This document shows, piece by piece, positions 1-8,507 of a DNA stretch of 21,132 nucleotides. The stretch is from an uncultured Pseudomonadota bacterium (GTDB lineage: Bacteria > Myxococcota_A > Polyangia > HGW-17). The notes under the pieces were generated by a model. That model ran no database searches. It was not told the origin of the DNA and saw only the letters and a list, made by a program, of their open reading frames with translations. Position 1 is the first letter of the stretch. Each line of letters begins with the position of its first letter. A program made the position numbers and the translations under genes. The stretch is taken from contig CALKWH010000336.1 of the NCBI GenBank assembly GCA_938004375.1, forward strand, positions 1-21,132, read 5' to 3'.

Positions 1-125
1 GCAGGCGCTGAAAGTTAGCATAGTACAAAATATTAGGACGGTGCGAGGGGTCATGGAGGCTCCAGTCTGACCCTGGAGATGTATCAGAATTTGCGATGAA
101 AGCAATCCCGCCAGCGGGTCCCGCC
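1..125. other. Left-edge non-coding stretch with small hairpins
   Basis: I see no convincing gene here. A perfect 6-bp stem, CTCCAG (60-65) with CTGGAG (73-78), encloses a 7-base loop. A second small inverted repeat lies at 107-118. Neither is followed by a T-run, so neither looks like an intrinsic terminator. A short open frame enters from the left edge (2-70), but nothing supports it as the tail of a real gene. Confidence 0.4.
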
Positions 126-153
126 TTGACAGGACATGGACCCGGGGGATAGT
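126..153 (+). promoter_or_regulatory. Sigma-70-like promoter for the first lipoprotein
   Basis: A perfect TTGACA (126-131) is followed after 16 bases by GATAGT (148-153); reading the -10 as TAGTCT (150-155) gives an 18-base spacer. The same TTGACA-N16-GATAGT arrangement occurs at 8460-8487 before the histidine kinase. A 7-bp inverted repeat (115-121 with 138-144) brackets the -35 box and could be an operator. The start codon is about 98 bases downstream, a much longer leader than for other promoters in this window. An AATAAT at 188-193 is an alternative -10 but has no matching -35. Confidence 0.5.
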
Positions 154-251
154 CTGCGAAGCAGGCGAAGTCAGTGGATGCGTCGGGAATAATTAGACAT
201 CTGCCCCTGAGGCCTGCCGTCACCACGGCCACGGAAAAACGGAGGAATACC

Positions 252-2078
252 ATGAAATATCTGCTGCTCTTGGCCCTCGTGCTGGGACTCGTCGCGTGCG
301 ATACCGAGGTCAAGAAGGTCGACTCGTGCGGGGACGGATTCATCGACCCCGGCGAGGCGTGCGACGGCGCGGAGCTCGGCGGTCTCACCTGCGGATCTTT
401 GGAATACTACAATGTCACCGGTGAGCTCGCCTGTCTTCCCGACTGCTCCCTCGACGTGACGGCCTGCGGCGGGCGCTGCGGGGACAACACGGTCGACGCG
501 GCCGACGGCGAGCAGTGCGACGGAGAGAACCTCAACAGCGCCACCTGCGCGACCCTCAACTACACCAACGGGGGCGTCCTGGCCTGCGACGCGCAGTGCC
601 GGTTCGACGCCTCCGCGTGCCTGACCACCTGCGGCAACGGCAACCTCGAGCCGGGGGAGCCGTGCGACGACGGCGCGCTCGCCGCCGGGGACGGCTGCGC
701 GGCCGACTGCACGGTCGAGCCCGGGTGGGAGTGCGAGGGCGAGACCGTCTCCACCTGCGCGCCCATCTGCAGTCCGGGCCTCTCTTTCTGCGACGGGGAG
801 TGCTTCGACCTGGCCAACGATCCCGGTCACTGCGGGACCTGCGAGAAGGCCTGCGAGGCCAATCAACGGTGCCTGGGGAGCATCTGCAGCCCGAACGACG
901 CCCCCTGGGCCGACGCGGGGACCTTTGCCGCTTTTCAACCCAACACCTCGGCCACCCGGTACGCCATCACCGCGTGCGAAGGAGGCCCGCTCGTGTTGGC
1001 CGTGAATACGGCCGGGGACACCTTCAGTTCCCTCATCTCTCAACTCACGGGCATGAACGATCAATGGATTCCCTTGCCTGAACTGGATTTCGAGATCCCG
1101 GAAAATTCCAGTCTGGAGGCGGGGCTGGGCCTCGCCTGCGCGGGTCAGGAGAAGTACGTCGTCTATTCTCTGGCCAATTCGGATCCCGAGCTCGTGGTCC
1201 GTCGCTTCGACACCGCGGGCAGTTCCTGGGTGGACCTGTCTTCTGTTCCCCTCCTCACCCAATGCGCCAACACCACGTTCATCTCGGCCCTCACCGATGA
1301 GACCGGCCATCCCCATGTAATAACCCGGGGGAGCGGGAGTTGCAGCATGGGTGTCGACTATGGCTGGTGGGACGGCGCCATCTGGCAGTCCCATCCCAGC
1401 ATGGGAGGCCACCCTCGGCAGTTGACTGACATGGCAAATGGAGATCCTTCCATCGTGATGTTCGGCGAAACCCTCTATATCGGCATCGCCGAGTCCTACG
1501 AAATGCTGGATTGGCAGGTGCGGCACGTGGTGTGGACCTGGGACGGTTCCTGGCAACAGGTCGGTCCCCAACTCGACTCGGAACAAATGCTGAACAACGG
1601 GCAGGAGAACATCAGCCTGGCCGTGGGACCCGAAGGGTGGCTCTGTGCCGCGTACGAGACGAACCTCACCATGGGGGTGCCCATCCCCGACCGACTCATC
1701 GAGGTCAAGTGCTACGACCCAGGCTCCGACACCTGGGTCCGGTTGGGCGCGGGCGAGGTCAACGTGGGACACAACGCGGCCGCCCCCAGCCTGGTGTTTC
1801 TGGGGACGCGACCGGTGCTGGCCTATCAGCAGTCGACCCGGGTGGCGGACCAGGACGTCTGGGTCATCCGGGTCGTTCGCTGGGATCCGGAGGGCGAGAG
1901 CTGGGAGGAGCTCGGTACCGTCACCGGCATCAATCCTGAAGAAGACGCCCATCGACCGACCCTGGTTTCGCAAGAAGGACGCTTGTTCCTCGCATTTCTG
2001 TTTGGAGACGACGAGAGCTATCAGTTCGGGGTGCAATTGTACGTGAAGGAGCCCGCCAAGGCCCCAAGCGGCGGCTGA
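252..2078 (+). CDS. Disulfide-rich myxococcal-type lipoprotein with a probable beta-propeller C-terminus
   Basis: 608 residues. The start at 252 is chosen because GGAGG (241-245) lies 6 bases upstream and the protein then begins with a classic lipoprotein signal ending LVAC, with Cys16 as lipid site; Asp17 follows. Upstream in-frame codons would add 26 residues that spoil the signal. Residues 26-72 and 76-123 are two copies of a Cys-rich module beginning CGDG or CGDN with a following QCDG/ACDG. Residues 127-169 are a DUF4215/Myxo_disulf_rpt unit (CGNG, EPGE, CDDG). Residues 180-212 are another Cys-rich unit of the form CDGxC...NDPGHCGTC. From about 220 on, Cys is scarce and W-x-x-[LV]-G strand motifs recur (WVDL, WQQVG, WVRLG, WEELG), suggesting a beta-propeller. 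The function is unknown; surface or periplasmic binding is inferred. The two ZIP genes follow 43 bases downstream and may share its transcript. Confidence 0.85.
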   Translation: MKYLLLLALVLGLVACDTEVKKVDSCGDGFIDPGEACDGAELGGLTCGSLEYYNVTGELACLPDCSLDVTACGGRCGDNTVDAADGEQCDGENLNSATCATLNYTNGGVLACDAQCRFDASACLTTCGNGNLEPGEPCDDGALAAGDGCAADCTVEPGWECEGETVSTCAPICSPGLSFCDGECFDLANDPGHCGTCEKACEANQRCLGSICSPNDAPWADAGTFAAFQPNTSATRYAITACEGGPLVLAVNTAGDTFSSLISQLTGMNDQWIPLPELDFEIPENSSLEAGLGLACAGQEKYVVYSLANSDPELVVRRFDTAGSSWVDLSSVPLLTQCANTTFISALTDETGHPHVITRGSGSCSMGVDYGWWDGAIWQSHPSMGGHPRQLTDMANGDPSIVMFGETLYIGIAESYEMLDWQVRHVVWTWDGSWQQVGPQLDSEQMLNNGQENISLAVGPEGWLCAAYETNLTMGVPIPDRLIEVKCYDPGSDTWVRLGAGEVNVGHNAAAPSLVFLGTRPVLAYQQSTRVADQDVWVIRVVRWDPEGESWEELGTVTGINPEEDAHRPTLVSQEGRLFLAFLFGDDESYQFGVQLYVKEPAKAPSGG

Positions 2079-2092
2079 CAACAGGGACCCTG

Positions 2093-2109
2093 CGGGGCGG
2101 ACGGCCCCG
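2093..2109 (+). promoter_or_regulatory. GC hairpin touching the ZIP1 ribosome-binding site
   Basis: CGGGGC (2093-2098) and GCCCCG (2104-2109) form a perfect 6-bp stem with a 5-base loop. Its last base is the first base of the GGGAG Shine-Dalgarno sequence (2109-2113) for the gene starting at 2122. There is no T-run, so it is not a standard terminator. It could restrain translation of the ZIP gene relative to the preceding lipoprotein, or it may be a by-product of GC richness. Confidence 0.35.
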
Positions 2110-2121
2110 GGAGTGCGAGCG

Positions 2122-3480
2122 ATGGACACGACCTTCCAAATCTCGTTGATGGCGCTCCTCTGGGGGCTCGTCAGCGCGGTTTCGCTCCCGCTGGGGGCCG
2201 TCATCGGTTTGTGGACCCGCCCGCCCCAGAAGGTCACCTCGTCCCTGATGGCCTTTGGCGGCGGCGCGCTCCTGTTCGCGCTCACCATCGAACTGTTCGC
2301 CCACTCCCTGCACATCTCCCACGAGGGAGCGGACCGGTGGATCATCTTCTCTACCATGCTCGGGGCGGTGGCCGGCGGCCTCGTCTTCGAGCTCCTCAAC
2401 CAGCTGCTCAACAACAAGGGCGGCTTTCTGCGCAAGAGCGCGCTGCTCAAGCAGCACGTCCAGGGGCGAAAGCGGCGCACGGCCCACCGGATGTTGCGCG
2501 CGCTGAGCTCGAACCGGTTCCTCCAGCGCCTGCCTCCGGAGGAAGTCTCCCAGTTGATCCAGCACGTGACGACACGGCGCCACGGGGCCGGGCAGGACAT
2601 CATCCGGCAGGGGGAGGAGGGGCGCGAACTGTTCTTCGTCGTGCAAGGCGAGGTCGAGGTCGTGCGCGACGCGGCCGGGGAGGAGCGCCGGGTCATCGCG
2701 AAGCTGGGCGCGGGCGAGACCTTCGGCGAGATGGCGCTGATCTCGGAGATGACCCGGACCGCGGACGTGCGAGCCGTGACGGACGTGGAGCTCTACGTGC
2801 TCGACAAGAGCGACTGGGAGAACATGATCAAGTACAGCCTGGCGCTGCAGGACGCCAGCGTGGACCTCATGGCCGAGCGCTTGGAGGACATCTCGGAGAA
2901 GGACGAGGGCTTCCGGCGCGAGGCGATGCAATGGCAGGTGCGGGCGCAGAAGAACCTGAACCGGCTCTCCCTCCCGGTGACCGGCTCCGACGTCGCCGCC
3001 GAGGTGAAGGAGCACGGCGGGGCCGCGCTCGCCATCTGGCTGGGCATCGCGCTCGACGGCATCCCGGAGTCCCTGGTCATCGGCATGCTCACCGCGAGCG
3101 CGGCGGCCATGGGCACGGGCATGAGCGTGGCGTTCATCGCCGGCGTGTTCCTGGCCAACCTGCCCGAGGCCATGTCCTCGGCGGTGACCATGCAGCGTCA
3201 GGGCTCGGGTTTCGCCAAGATCTTCTGGATGTGGATGAGCCTGTGCATTATGACGGGCCTGGGCGCCATGCTCGGCGCCGTGATCCTGCCCGACCACCCG
3301 ACCGGCGCCCTGCAGTACGCGGTGGCCGGCATCGAGGGGGTGGCGGCCGGCGCAATGCTCACCATGATCGCCAACACCATGCTGCCCGAGGCCTTCGAGC
3401 ACGGCGGCGGCACCATCGCAGGACTCTCGACCCTGGCGGGCTTTCTGGCCGCGCTCTCGGTGGAGGTCCTGGGGAACTGA
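2122..3480 (+). CDS. ZIP-family metal transporter with inserted cyclic-nucleotide-binding domain (copy 1)
   Basis: 452 residues. ATG 2122 is preferred, with GGGAG 8 bases upstream; a GTG at 2113 would add three residues. Membrane helices 1-3 lie at about 9-30, 40-62 and 74-97. A CNB domain fills residues 133-255, exactly where ZIP proteins carry their variable cytoplasmic 3-4 loop. Helices 4-8 follow at about 299-323, 333-355, 366-389, 399-423 and 431-449. The CNB phosphate-binding cassette is intact: FGEMAL (201-206) and RTA (212-214), including the Glu and Arg that contact the cyclic phosphate in characterised proteins. ZIP signatures are DGIPES in helix 4, NLPEA in helix 5 and MLPEAFEHGG after helix 7. 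ZIP proteins move Zn, Fe, Mn or similar ions into the cytoplasm. Regulation by a cyclic nucleotide is inferred from the fusion. The paralogue starts 12 bases after this stop, so the two form an operon. Confidence 0.85.
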   Translation: MDTTFQISLMALLWGLVSAVSLPLGAVIGLWTRPPQKVTSSLMAFGGGALLFALTIELFAHSLHISHEGADRWIIFSTMLGAVAGGLVFELLNQLLNNKGGFLRKSALLKQHVQGRKRRTAHRMLRALSSNRFLQRLPPEEVSQLIQHVTTRRHGAGQDIIRQGEEGRELFFVVQGEVEVVRDAAGEERRVIAKLGAGETFGEMALISEMTRTADVRAVTDVELYVLDKSDWENMIKYSLALQDASVDLMAERLEDISEKDEGFRREAMQWQVRAQKNLNRLSLPVTGSDVAAEVKEHGGAALAIWLGIALDGIPESLVIGMLTASAAAMGTGMSVAFIAGVFLANLPEAMSSAVTMQRQGSGFAKIFWMWMSLCIMTGLGAMLGAVILPDHPTGALQYAVAGIEGVAAGAMLTMIANTMLPEAFEHGGGTIAGLSTLAGFLAALSVEVLGN

Positions 3481-3492
3481 CGCGGAGCCCGC

Positions 3493-4845
3493 ATGAGCAC
3501 CACCCTGCTTCTCTTCACTGCCGCCGGCTGGGGCATGCTCAGCGCCGTCGCCTTGCCCATCGGCGCCGTCCTCGGGCTCTGGACGAGGCCCTCCCAGAAG
3601 GTCACCTCGTCCCTGATGGCCTTCGGCGGCGGCGCCATGCTCTTCGCGCTCACCCTCGAACTGTTCGGGCACAGCCTGCACCTGGCCGACGCCGGCCGCG
3701 ACCGGGCCATCATCATCTGGACGATGGTCGGCGCGCTGGCGGGCGGGCTCGTGTTCGAGTTCCTGAACCAGTGGCTGAACAACCGGGGCGCCTTCTTACG
3801 CAGCACGGCACTGGTCACCCACCATGTGCAGGTGAAGAAGAGCCGCAACGCCGAGAAGATGCTCCAGAGCCTCAGCGCCACGCGCTTTTTGCGCATGATG
3901 CCGCCGGCCGAGGTCGCCCAGTTGATCCAGTACGTGAAGGCCCGCCGGGTCCCGGCCGGTGAGACGATCATCCGCCAGGGGGACGACGGCCACGAGTTGT
4001 TCTTCATCGTCCAGGGCCGCTTCGAGGTCGTCCGCGACGCCGCCAGCGCCCCGAAGGTCATCGCCGAGCTGGGGGAGGGCGAGACCTTCGGCGAGCTCGC
4101 GCTGATCTCGGACATGAAGCGCACCGCCGACGTCCGCGCGACGGAGGACTCGGAGTTGTACGTGCTCGAGAAGAGCGACTTCGACCACCTGCTGCGGAAT
4201 TCGCCGGCGCTCCACGAGGCCTGCGAGGAGATCCTGAAGGAGCGGCTGCAGGACATCTCGGCCAAAGACGACGCTTTTCGCGGTGAGGCGGTCTCGTGGC
4301 AGGCCCAGGCCCAGAAGAACCTGGGGCGGCTGCGCATCGCGGTCACCGGGCAGGAGGTCGAGGCCGAGGTGCGCGAGCACCACGCCGCCGCGCTGGCCAT
4401 CTGGCTGGGCGCCGTGCTCGACGGCGTGCCGGAGTCCGTGGTCATCGGCATGCTCGTCGCGGCCGCCCACAACTCGGGCAGCTCCATGGGGCTGGCCTTC
4501 GTCGTCAGCGTGTTTCTGGCCAACCTGCCCGAGGCCATGTCCAGCGCGGTGCTGATGCAGAAGCAGGGGACCGGCTTCCGGAAGATCTTCTGGATGTGGG
4601 CCAGCCTGTGCCTGATGTCGGGCGTGGGTGCCGTCCTGGGCGTGCTGGTGCTGCCCGCGGATCCCCGCGGCGCCATGCTCTATCCGGTCGCCTGCATCGA
4701 GGGCGTGGCCGCCGGCGCCATGCTCACCATGATCGCCAACACCATGTTGCCCGAGGCCTTCGAGCACGGCGGCAGCACGGTGTCGGGTCTGTCGGCGCTG
4801 GCCGGCTTCCTGTGCGCCCTGGCCGTCCGTGTGGCGACGATGTGA
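3493..4845 (+). CDS. ZIP-family metal transporter with inserted cyclic-nucleotide-binding domain (copy 2)
   Basis: 450 residues. ATG 3493 has GGAG (3484-3487) 5 bases upstream. It is colinear with the preceding gene: helices 1-3 at about 8-30, 39-61 and 73-96; CNB domain about 132-254 with cassette FGELAL (199-204) and RTA (210-212); five C-terminal helices from about 298. The first membrane segment and loop (GLWTRP-QKVTSSLMAFGGGA) and the last helices (GVAAGAMLTMIANTMLPEAF) are nearly identical to copy 1, while the CNB domain and the loop after helix 4 differ more. Both copies carry an inserted CNB, so the duplication happened after the fusion. ZIP proteins are known to dimerise; a heterodimer of the two products is inferred from the tandem arrangement. 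The stop lies 9 bases from the end of the convergent gene at 4855. Confidence 0.85.
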   Translation: MSTTLLLFTAAGWGMLSAVALPIGAVLGLWTRPSQKVTSSLMAFGGGAMLFALTLELFGHSLHLADAGRDRAIIIWTMVGALAGGLVFEFLNQWLNNRGAFLRSTALVTHHVQVKKSRNAEKMLQSLSATRFLRMMPPAEVAQLIQYVKARRVPAGETIIRQGDDGHELFFIVQGRFEVVRDAASAPKVIAELGEGETFGELALISDMKRTADVRATEDSELYVLEKSDFDHLLRNSPALHEACEEILKERLQDISAKDDAFRGEAVSWQAQAQKNLGRLRIAVTGQEVEAEVREHHAAALAIWLGAVLDGVPESVVIGMLVAAAHNSGSSMGLAFVVSVFLANLPEAMSSAVLMQKQGTGFRKIFWMWASLCLMSGVGAVLGVLVLPADPRGAMLYPVACIEGVAAGAMLTMIANTMLPEAFEHGGSTVSGLSALAGFLCALAVRVATM

Positions 4846-4854
4846 ACGCTGAGG

Positions 4855-5706
4855 TCAGCGGGGAGCGGTGTTGGCGGGGTCGGGGGAACTGAGGGTCCAG
4901 GAGGCGGTGACGGTGACCGGGGCCTTGGTCGGGCTCGGAAAGCGCCAGGTCGCCAACCGGATGCAGACGCAGTTTCCCACTTCGTGACTTTTCAGGTGCT
5001 GCACCACGACGCAATTCATGGCTTTACCGGCGCTGTCGATCTGGAATCTCACCTGGAGCTCTCCCTCCAGCGCCGGATCCTGTAGGAGCCCCTTGTTGTA
5101 GCAGTGATGCACCTCGTTGCGATGGGCGCGGATGACGGCGCGGACCTCGTTGGGATCGAGGTCGCCGTCGATGGACTTCAACTCGGGGCCGACGACCTTC
5201 AGGGGTCTGCCGAAGGACAGGGCGCTCATGGGGGGCGCCCCGTAGGTCCCCCCGATCCCGCTTCCGGACAGCCCCATCACCTGGTTCGGACCCACTTCGG
5301 AGTTGATAAGGGACAATCGGAGCTCGTCCTCCCGTGGGTCGGCTCCGCGGACGGGCGGCGGGATCGGCTGCATGCTCCCGGGGGGCGGGTCCATCTGTCC
5401 GGGGATCGGATCCATCGGATCCTGGCTCTCCAGCTCGGGCTCCATCACGGCGGCGTCGGGCTTCTTGAGGGCGGTCTCGAGTCCGGCGGGCGGTTTGGGG
5501 ATGTCCGCTTCCTTCTGGTTGCCTCCGCAGCCCGGTGCAAGAAGAACGCCGGCACCCAGGCAGGCGGCGGCGACCCACACGGGAAGGCGTCCGGAGCCGG
5601 CGGCGGGCAGGGCGTCGAGCGCGCGGCGGGCCAGGTGCAGGCGCCCGGCCAGGTCTTCCGGCAGGCTCGGGCAGACGGTTTCTTCGGGGGTGCGGTGCTC
5701 ATTCAT
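4855..5706 (-). CDS. Membrane-anchored TonB-like protein, AgmX/PglI C-terminal domain (paralogue B)
   Basis: 283 residues. The start at 5706 has AGGAG about 7 bases upstream. Residues 1-40 are cytoplasmic-looking. A hydrophobic segment (41-59) ends at Cys60 in APGC, which resembles a lipobox but has Pro at -2 and an unusually long n-region, so it may simply be a membrane anchor. A Pro/Met/Asp-rich linker (about 64-122, with DPMDP, GQMDPPPG and PIPPP) is followed by a Gly-rich stretch. The C-terminal domain (about 186-275) matches the myxobacterial TonB-like tail: NEVHHCYNKGL, GELQVRFQID and NCVCIRLATWRFP. In TonB and related proteins such tails contact outer-membrane partners; the partner here is unknown. 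Four Cys (202, 232, 246, 248) could form disulfides. It is the third gene of an apparent operon, 34 bases after its paralogue. Confidence 0.75.
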   Translation of the reverse strand: MNEHRTPEETVCPSLPEDLAGRLHLARRALDALPAAGSGRLPVWVAAACLGAGVLLAPGCGGNQKEADIPKPPAGLETALKKPDAAVMEPELESQDPMDPIPGQMDPPPGSMQPIPPPVRGADPREDELRLSLINSEVGPNQVMGLSGSGIGGTYGAPPMSALSFGRPLKVVGPELKSIDGDLDPNEVRAVIRAHRNEVHHCYNKGLLQDPALEGELQVRFQIDSAGKAMNCVVVQHLKSHEVGNCVCIRLATWRFPSPTKAPVTVTASWTLSSPDPANTAPR

Positions 5707-5740
5707 GGGTCACTCCTTTGAATCGGCGTTCGCGGCGGCT

Positions 5741-6613
5741 TCACGGCTCGGGGGGCTGGAAGGTCCAGGTGTACGTGACGACGACGCGGTCGTCCTCGGG
5801 CTCGGGGAAGCGCCACCGGAGCACGCGGGAGCACAGGCAGTCGCCCACCTGACGGTCGTCCAGGTGCTGCTGCACCTGACAGGTCTCGACGTATCCCGTC
5901 TTGGCGATCACGAACTTCGCGGTGATACTGCCGGCCAGCGTCGGCTTCTGCACGAGCGCGCGCTCGTAGCAGAGCCGTACCTCGTTGAGGTGCTGGCGCA
6001 GCACGCGCCGGATCACTGCCGAATCTAGTTTGCCGCCGGTGGTGGTCACCAGGGCTTCTTTCACCGCGGGTGTGGGAGGCCGGACGACGCTGTCCATGGG
6101 GGGCGCGCCGTAGGTGAGCCCGGCGACCTCCCCGGAGATCGGTCCGATGGTGCCCCCCATCACCGTGCCGAATCCCATGGGCCCCAACCCGTCGCCGTTC
6201 ATGACGCCGGTGATCACGGCGGGCTCCTTCACGGGCGGTAGCTCGGAGCCCGGGAGCTCCCCGGGCCGGGGATCGGCGCCGCGCGGGGGCGGCGGGATCG
6301 GCTCCATGGAGCCCGGCGGCGGATCCATCTGCCCGGGGACCGGATCCATCGGGTCCGCGCTCTCCAGTTCGGGTTCCATGACGGCGGCGTCGGGATTCAT
6401 GAGGGCGGTCTCGAGCCCCGGCGGCGGCTTGGGGACGTCCGCCGCCTCCTTCTTTCCGCAGGCGGGCGTGACGAGCAATCCGGCTCCCAGGCAGGCCGCG
6501 GCCACCCACACGGGGAGCCGTCCGGTATGGGGGGTCTGGACGTCGAGGGCGTGCGCCAGGCGCGCCTCGAGGTCCCGGGGCAGGGGGGGGATCGGTTCGC
6601 GGGTCGTGCTCAT
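5741..6613 (-). CDS. Membrane-anchored TonB-like protein, AgmX/PglI C-terminal domain (paralogue A)
   Basis: 290 residues. The start at 6613 has AGGAGG with 5-base spacing, and lies 9 bases after the ettA stop codon, indicating one transcript. The organisation matches the downstream paralogue: short cytoplasmic N-terminus, hydrophobic anchor (32-51) ending TPAC (Cys52), Pro/Met/Asp-rich linker (about 58-115) and TonB-like tail (about 195-286: NEVRLCYERAL, GSITAKFVI, GDCLCSRVLRWRFPEP). The N-terminal anchor and linker are almost the same in both copies, whereas the C-terminal domains have diverged. A run of eight C on the coding strand (6583-6590) lies at codons 8-11 and could slip. It may be a lipoprotein or a single-span inner-membrane protein reaching through the periplasm. 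The function is unknown. Confidence 0.75.
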   Translation of the reverse strand: MSTTREPIPPLPRDLEARLAHALDVQTPHTGRLPVWVAAACLGAGLLVTPACGKKEAADVPKPPPGLETALMNPDAAVMEPELESADPMDPVPGQMDPPPGSMEPIPPPPRGADPRPGELPGSELPPVKEPAVITGVMNGDGLGPMGFGTVMGGTIGPISGEVAGLTYGAPPMDSVVRPPTPAVKEALVTTTGGKLDSAVIRRVLRQHLNEVRLCYERALVQKPTLAGSITAKFVIAKTGYVETCQVQQHLDDRQVGDCLCSRVLRWRFPEPEDDRVVVTYTWTFQPPEP

Positions 6614-6622
6614 GGTCGCCTC

Positions 6623-8311
<1,689 letters not shown>

Positions 8312-8379
8312 ATCCGATTTCTCCCGATGCCGTGGGGCCGGCGCTGTCGATGAGGGGTTGATTCTCCCATTCCTGCCGT

Positions 8380-8408
8380 TTTGTATGCCGAAAAGCCCCG
8401 GAACGCAA
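8380..8408 (-). promoter_or_regulatory. Candidate promoter for the ettA operon
   Basis: On the minus strand, TTGCGT (8408-8403) and TACAAA (8385-8380) are separated by 17 bases. The match to sigma-70 consensus is moderate (3/6 and 4/6). It lies 68 bases upstream of the ettA start and back to back with the histidine-kinase promoter. Confidence 0.4.
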
Positions 8409-8427
8409 TGGTCTTTTACAGTCCCCC

Positions 8428-8457
8428 GGGGTCGCAGGGACAGGGGTCGCAGGGACA
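8428..8457. repeat. Perfect 15-bp tandem duplication between divergent promoters
   Basis: The 15-base unit GGGGTCGCAGGGACA occurs twice without a gap (8428-8442 and 8443-8457). It fills the space between the candidate ettA -35 box (8403-8408) and the histidine-kinase -35 box (8460-8465). The position and perfect repetition suggest a transcription-factor site acting on one or both promoters. A recent slippage duplication is the alternative. Confidence 0.55.
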
Positions 8458-8459
8458 GC

Positions 8460-8487
8460 TTGACAGGAACCCCGGGAGGTGGATAGT
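8460..8487 (+). promoter_or_regulatory. Sigma-70-like promoter for the hybrid histidine kinase
   Basis: TTGACA (8460-8465) is followed after 16 bases by GATAGT (8482-8487). The ATG lies 20 bases beyond the -10 box, giving a predicted leader of about 14 bases with the weak AAAGG Shine-Dalgarno almost at the 5' end. Confidence 0.55.
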
Positions 8488-8507
8488 AAGCGCAAAAGGT
8501 CGGCAAC

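Noticed and set aside
2..70. Possible tail of a gene entering from the left edge
   Set aside because: About 22 codons with no recognisable sequence. It could be real but nothing supports it.
174..251. Upstream start adding 26 residues to the first lipoprotein
   Set aside because: The extension would bury the lipoprotein signal, and GGAGG is correctly spaced only for the ATG at 252.
4846..4854. Transcription terminator between the convergent ZIP2 and TonB-like genes
   Set aside because: Only 9 bases separate the stops and no stem-loop with T-run is visible; the same holds for the 3-base gap at 10551-10553.
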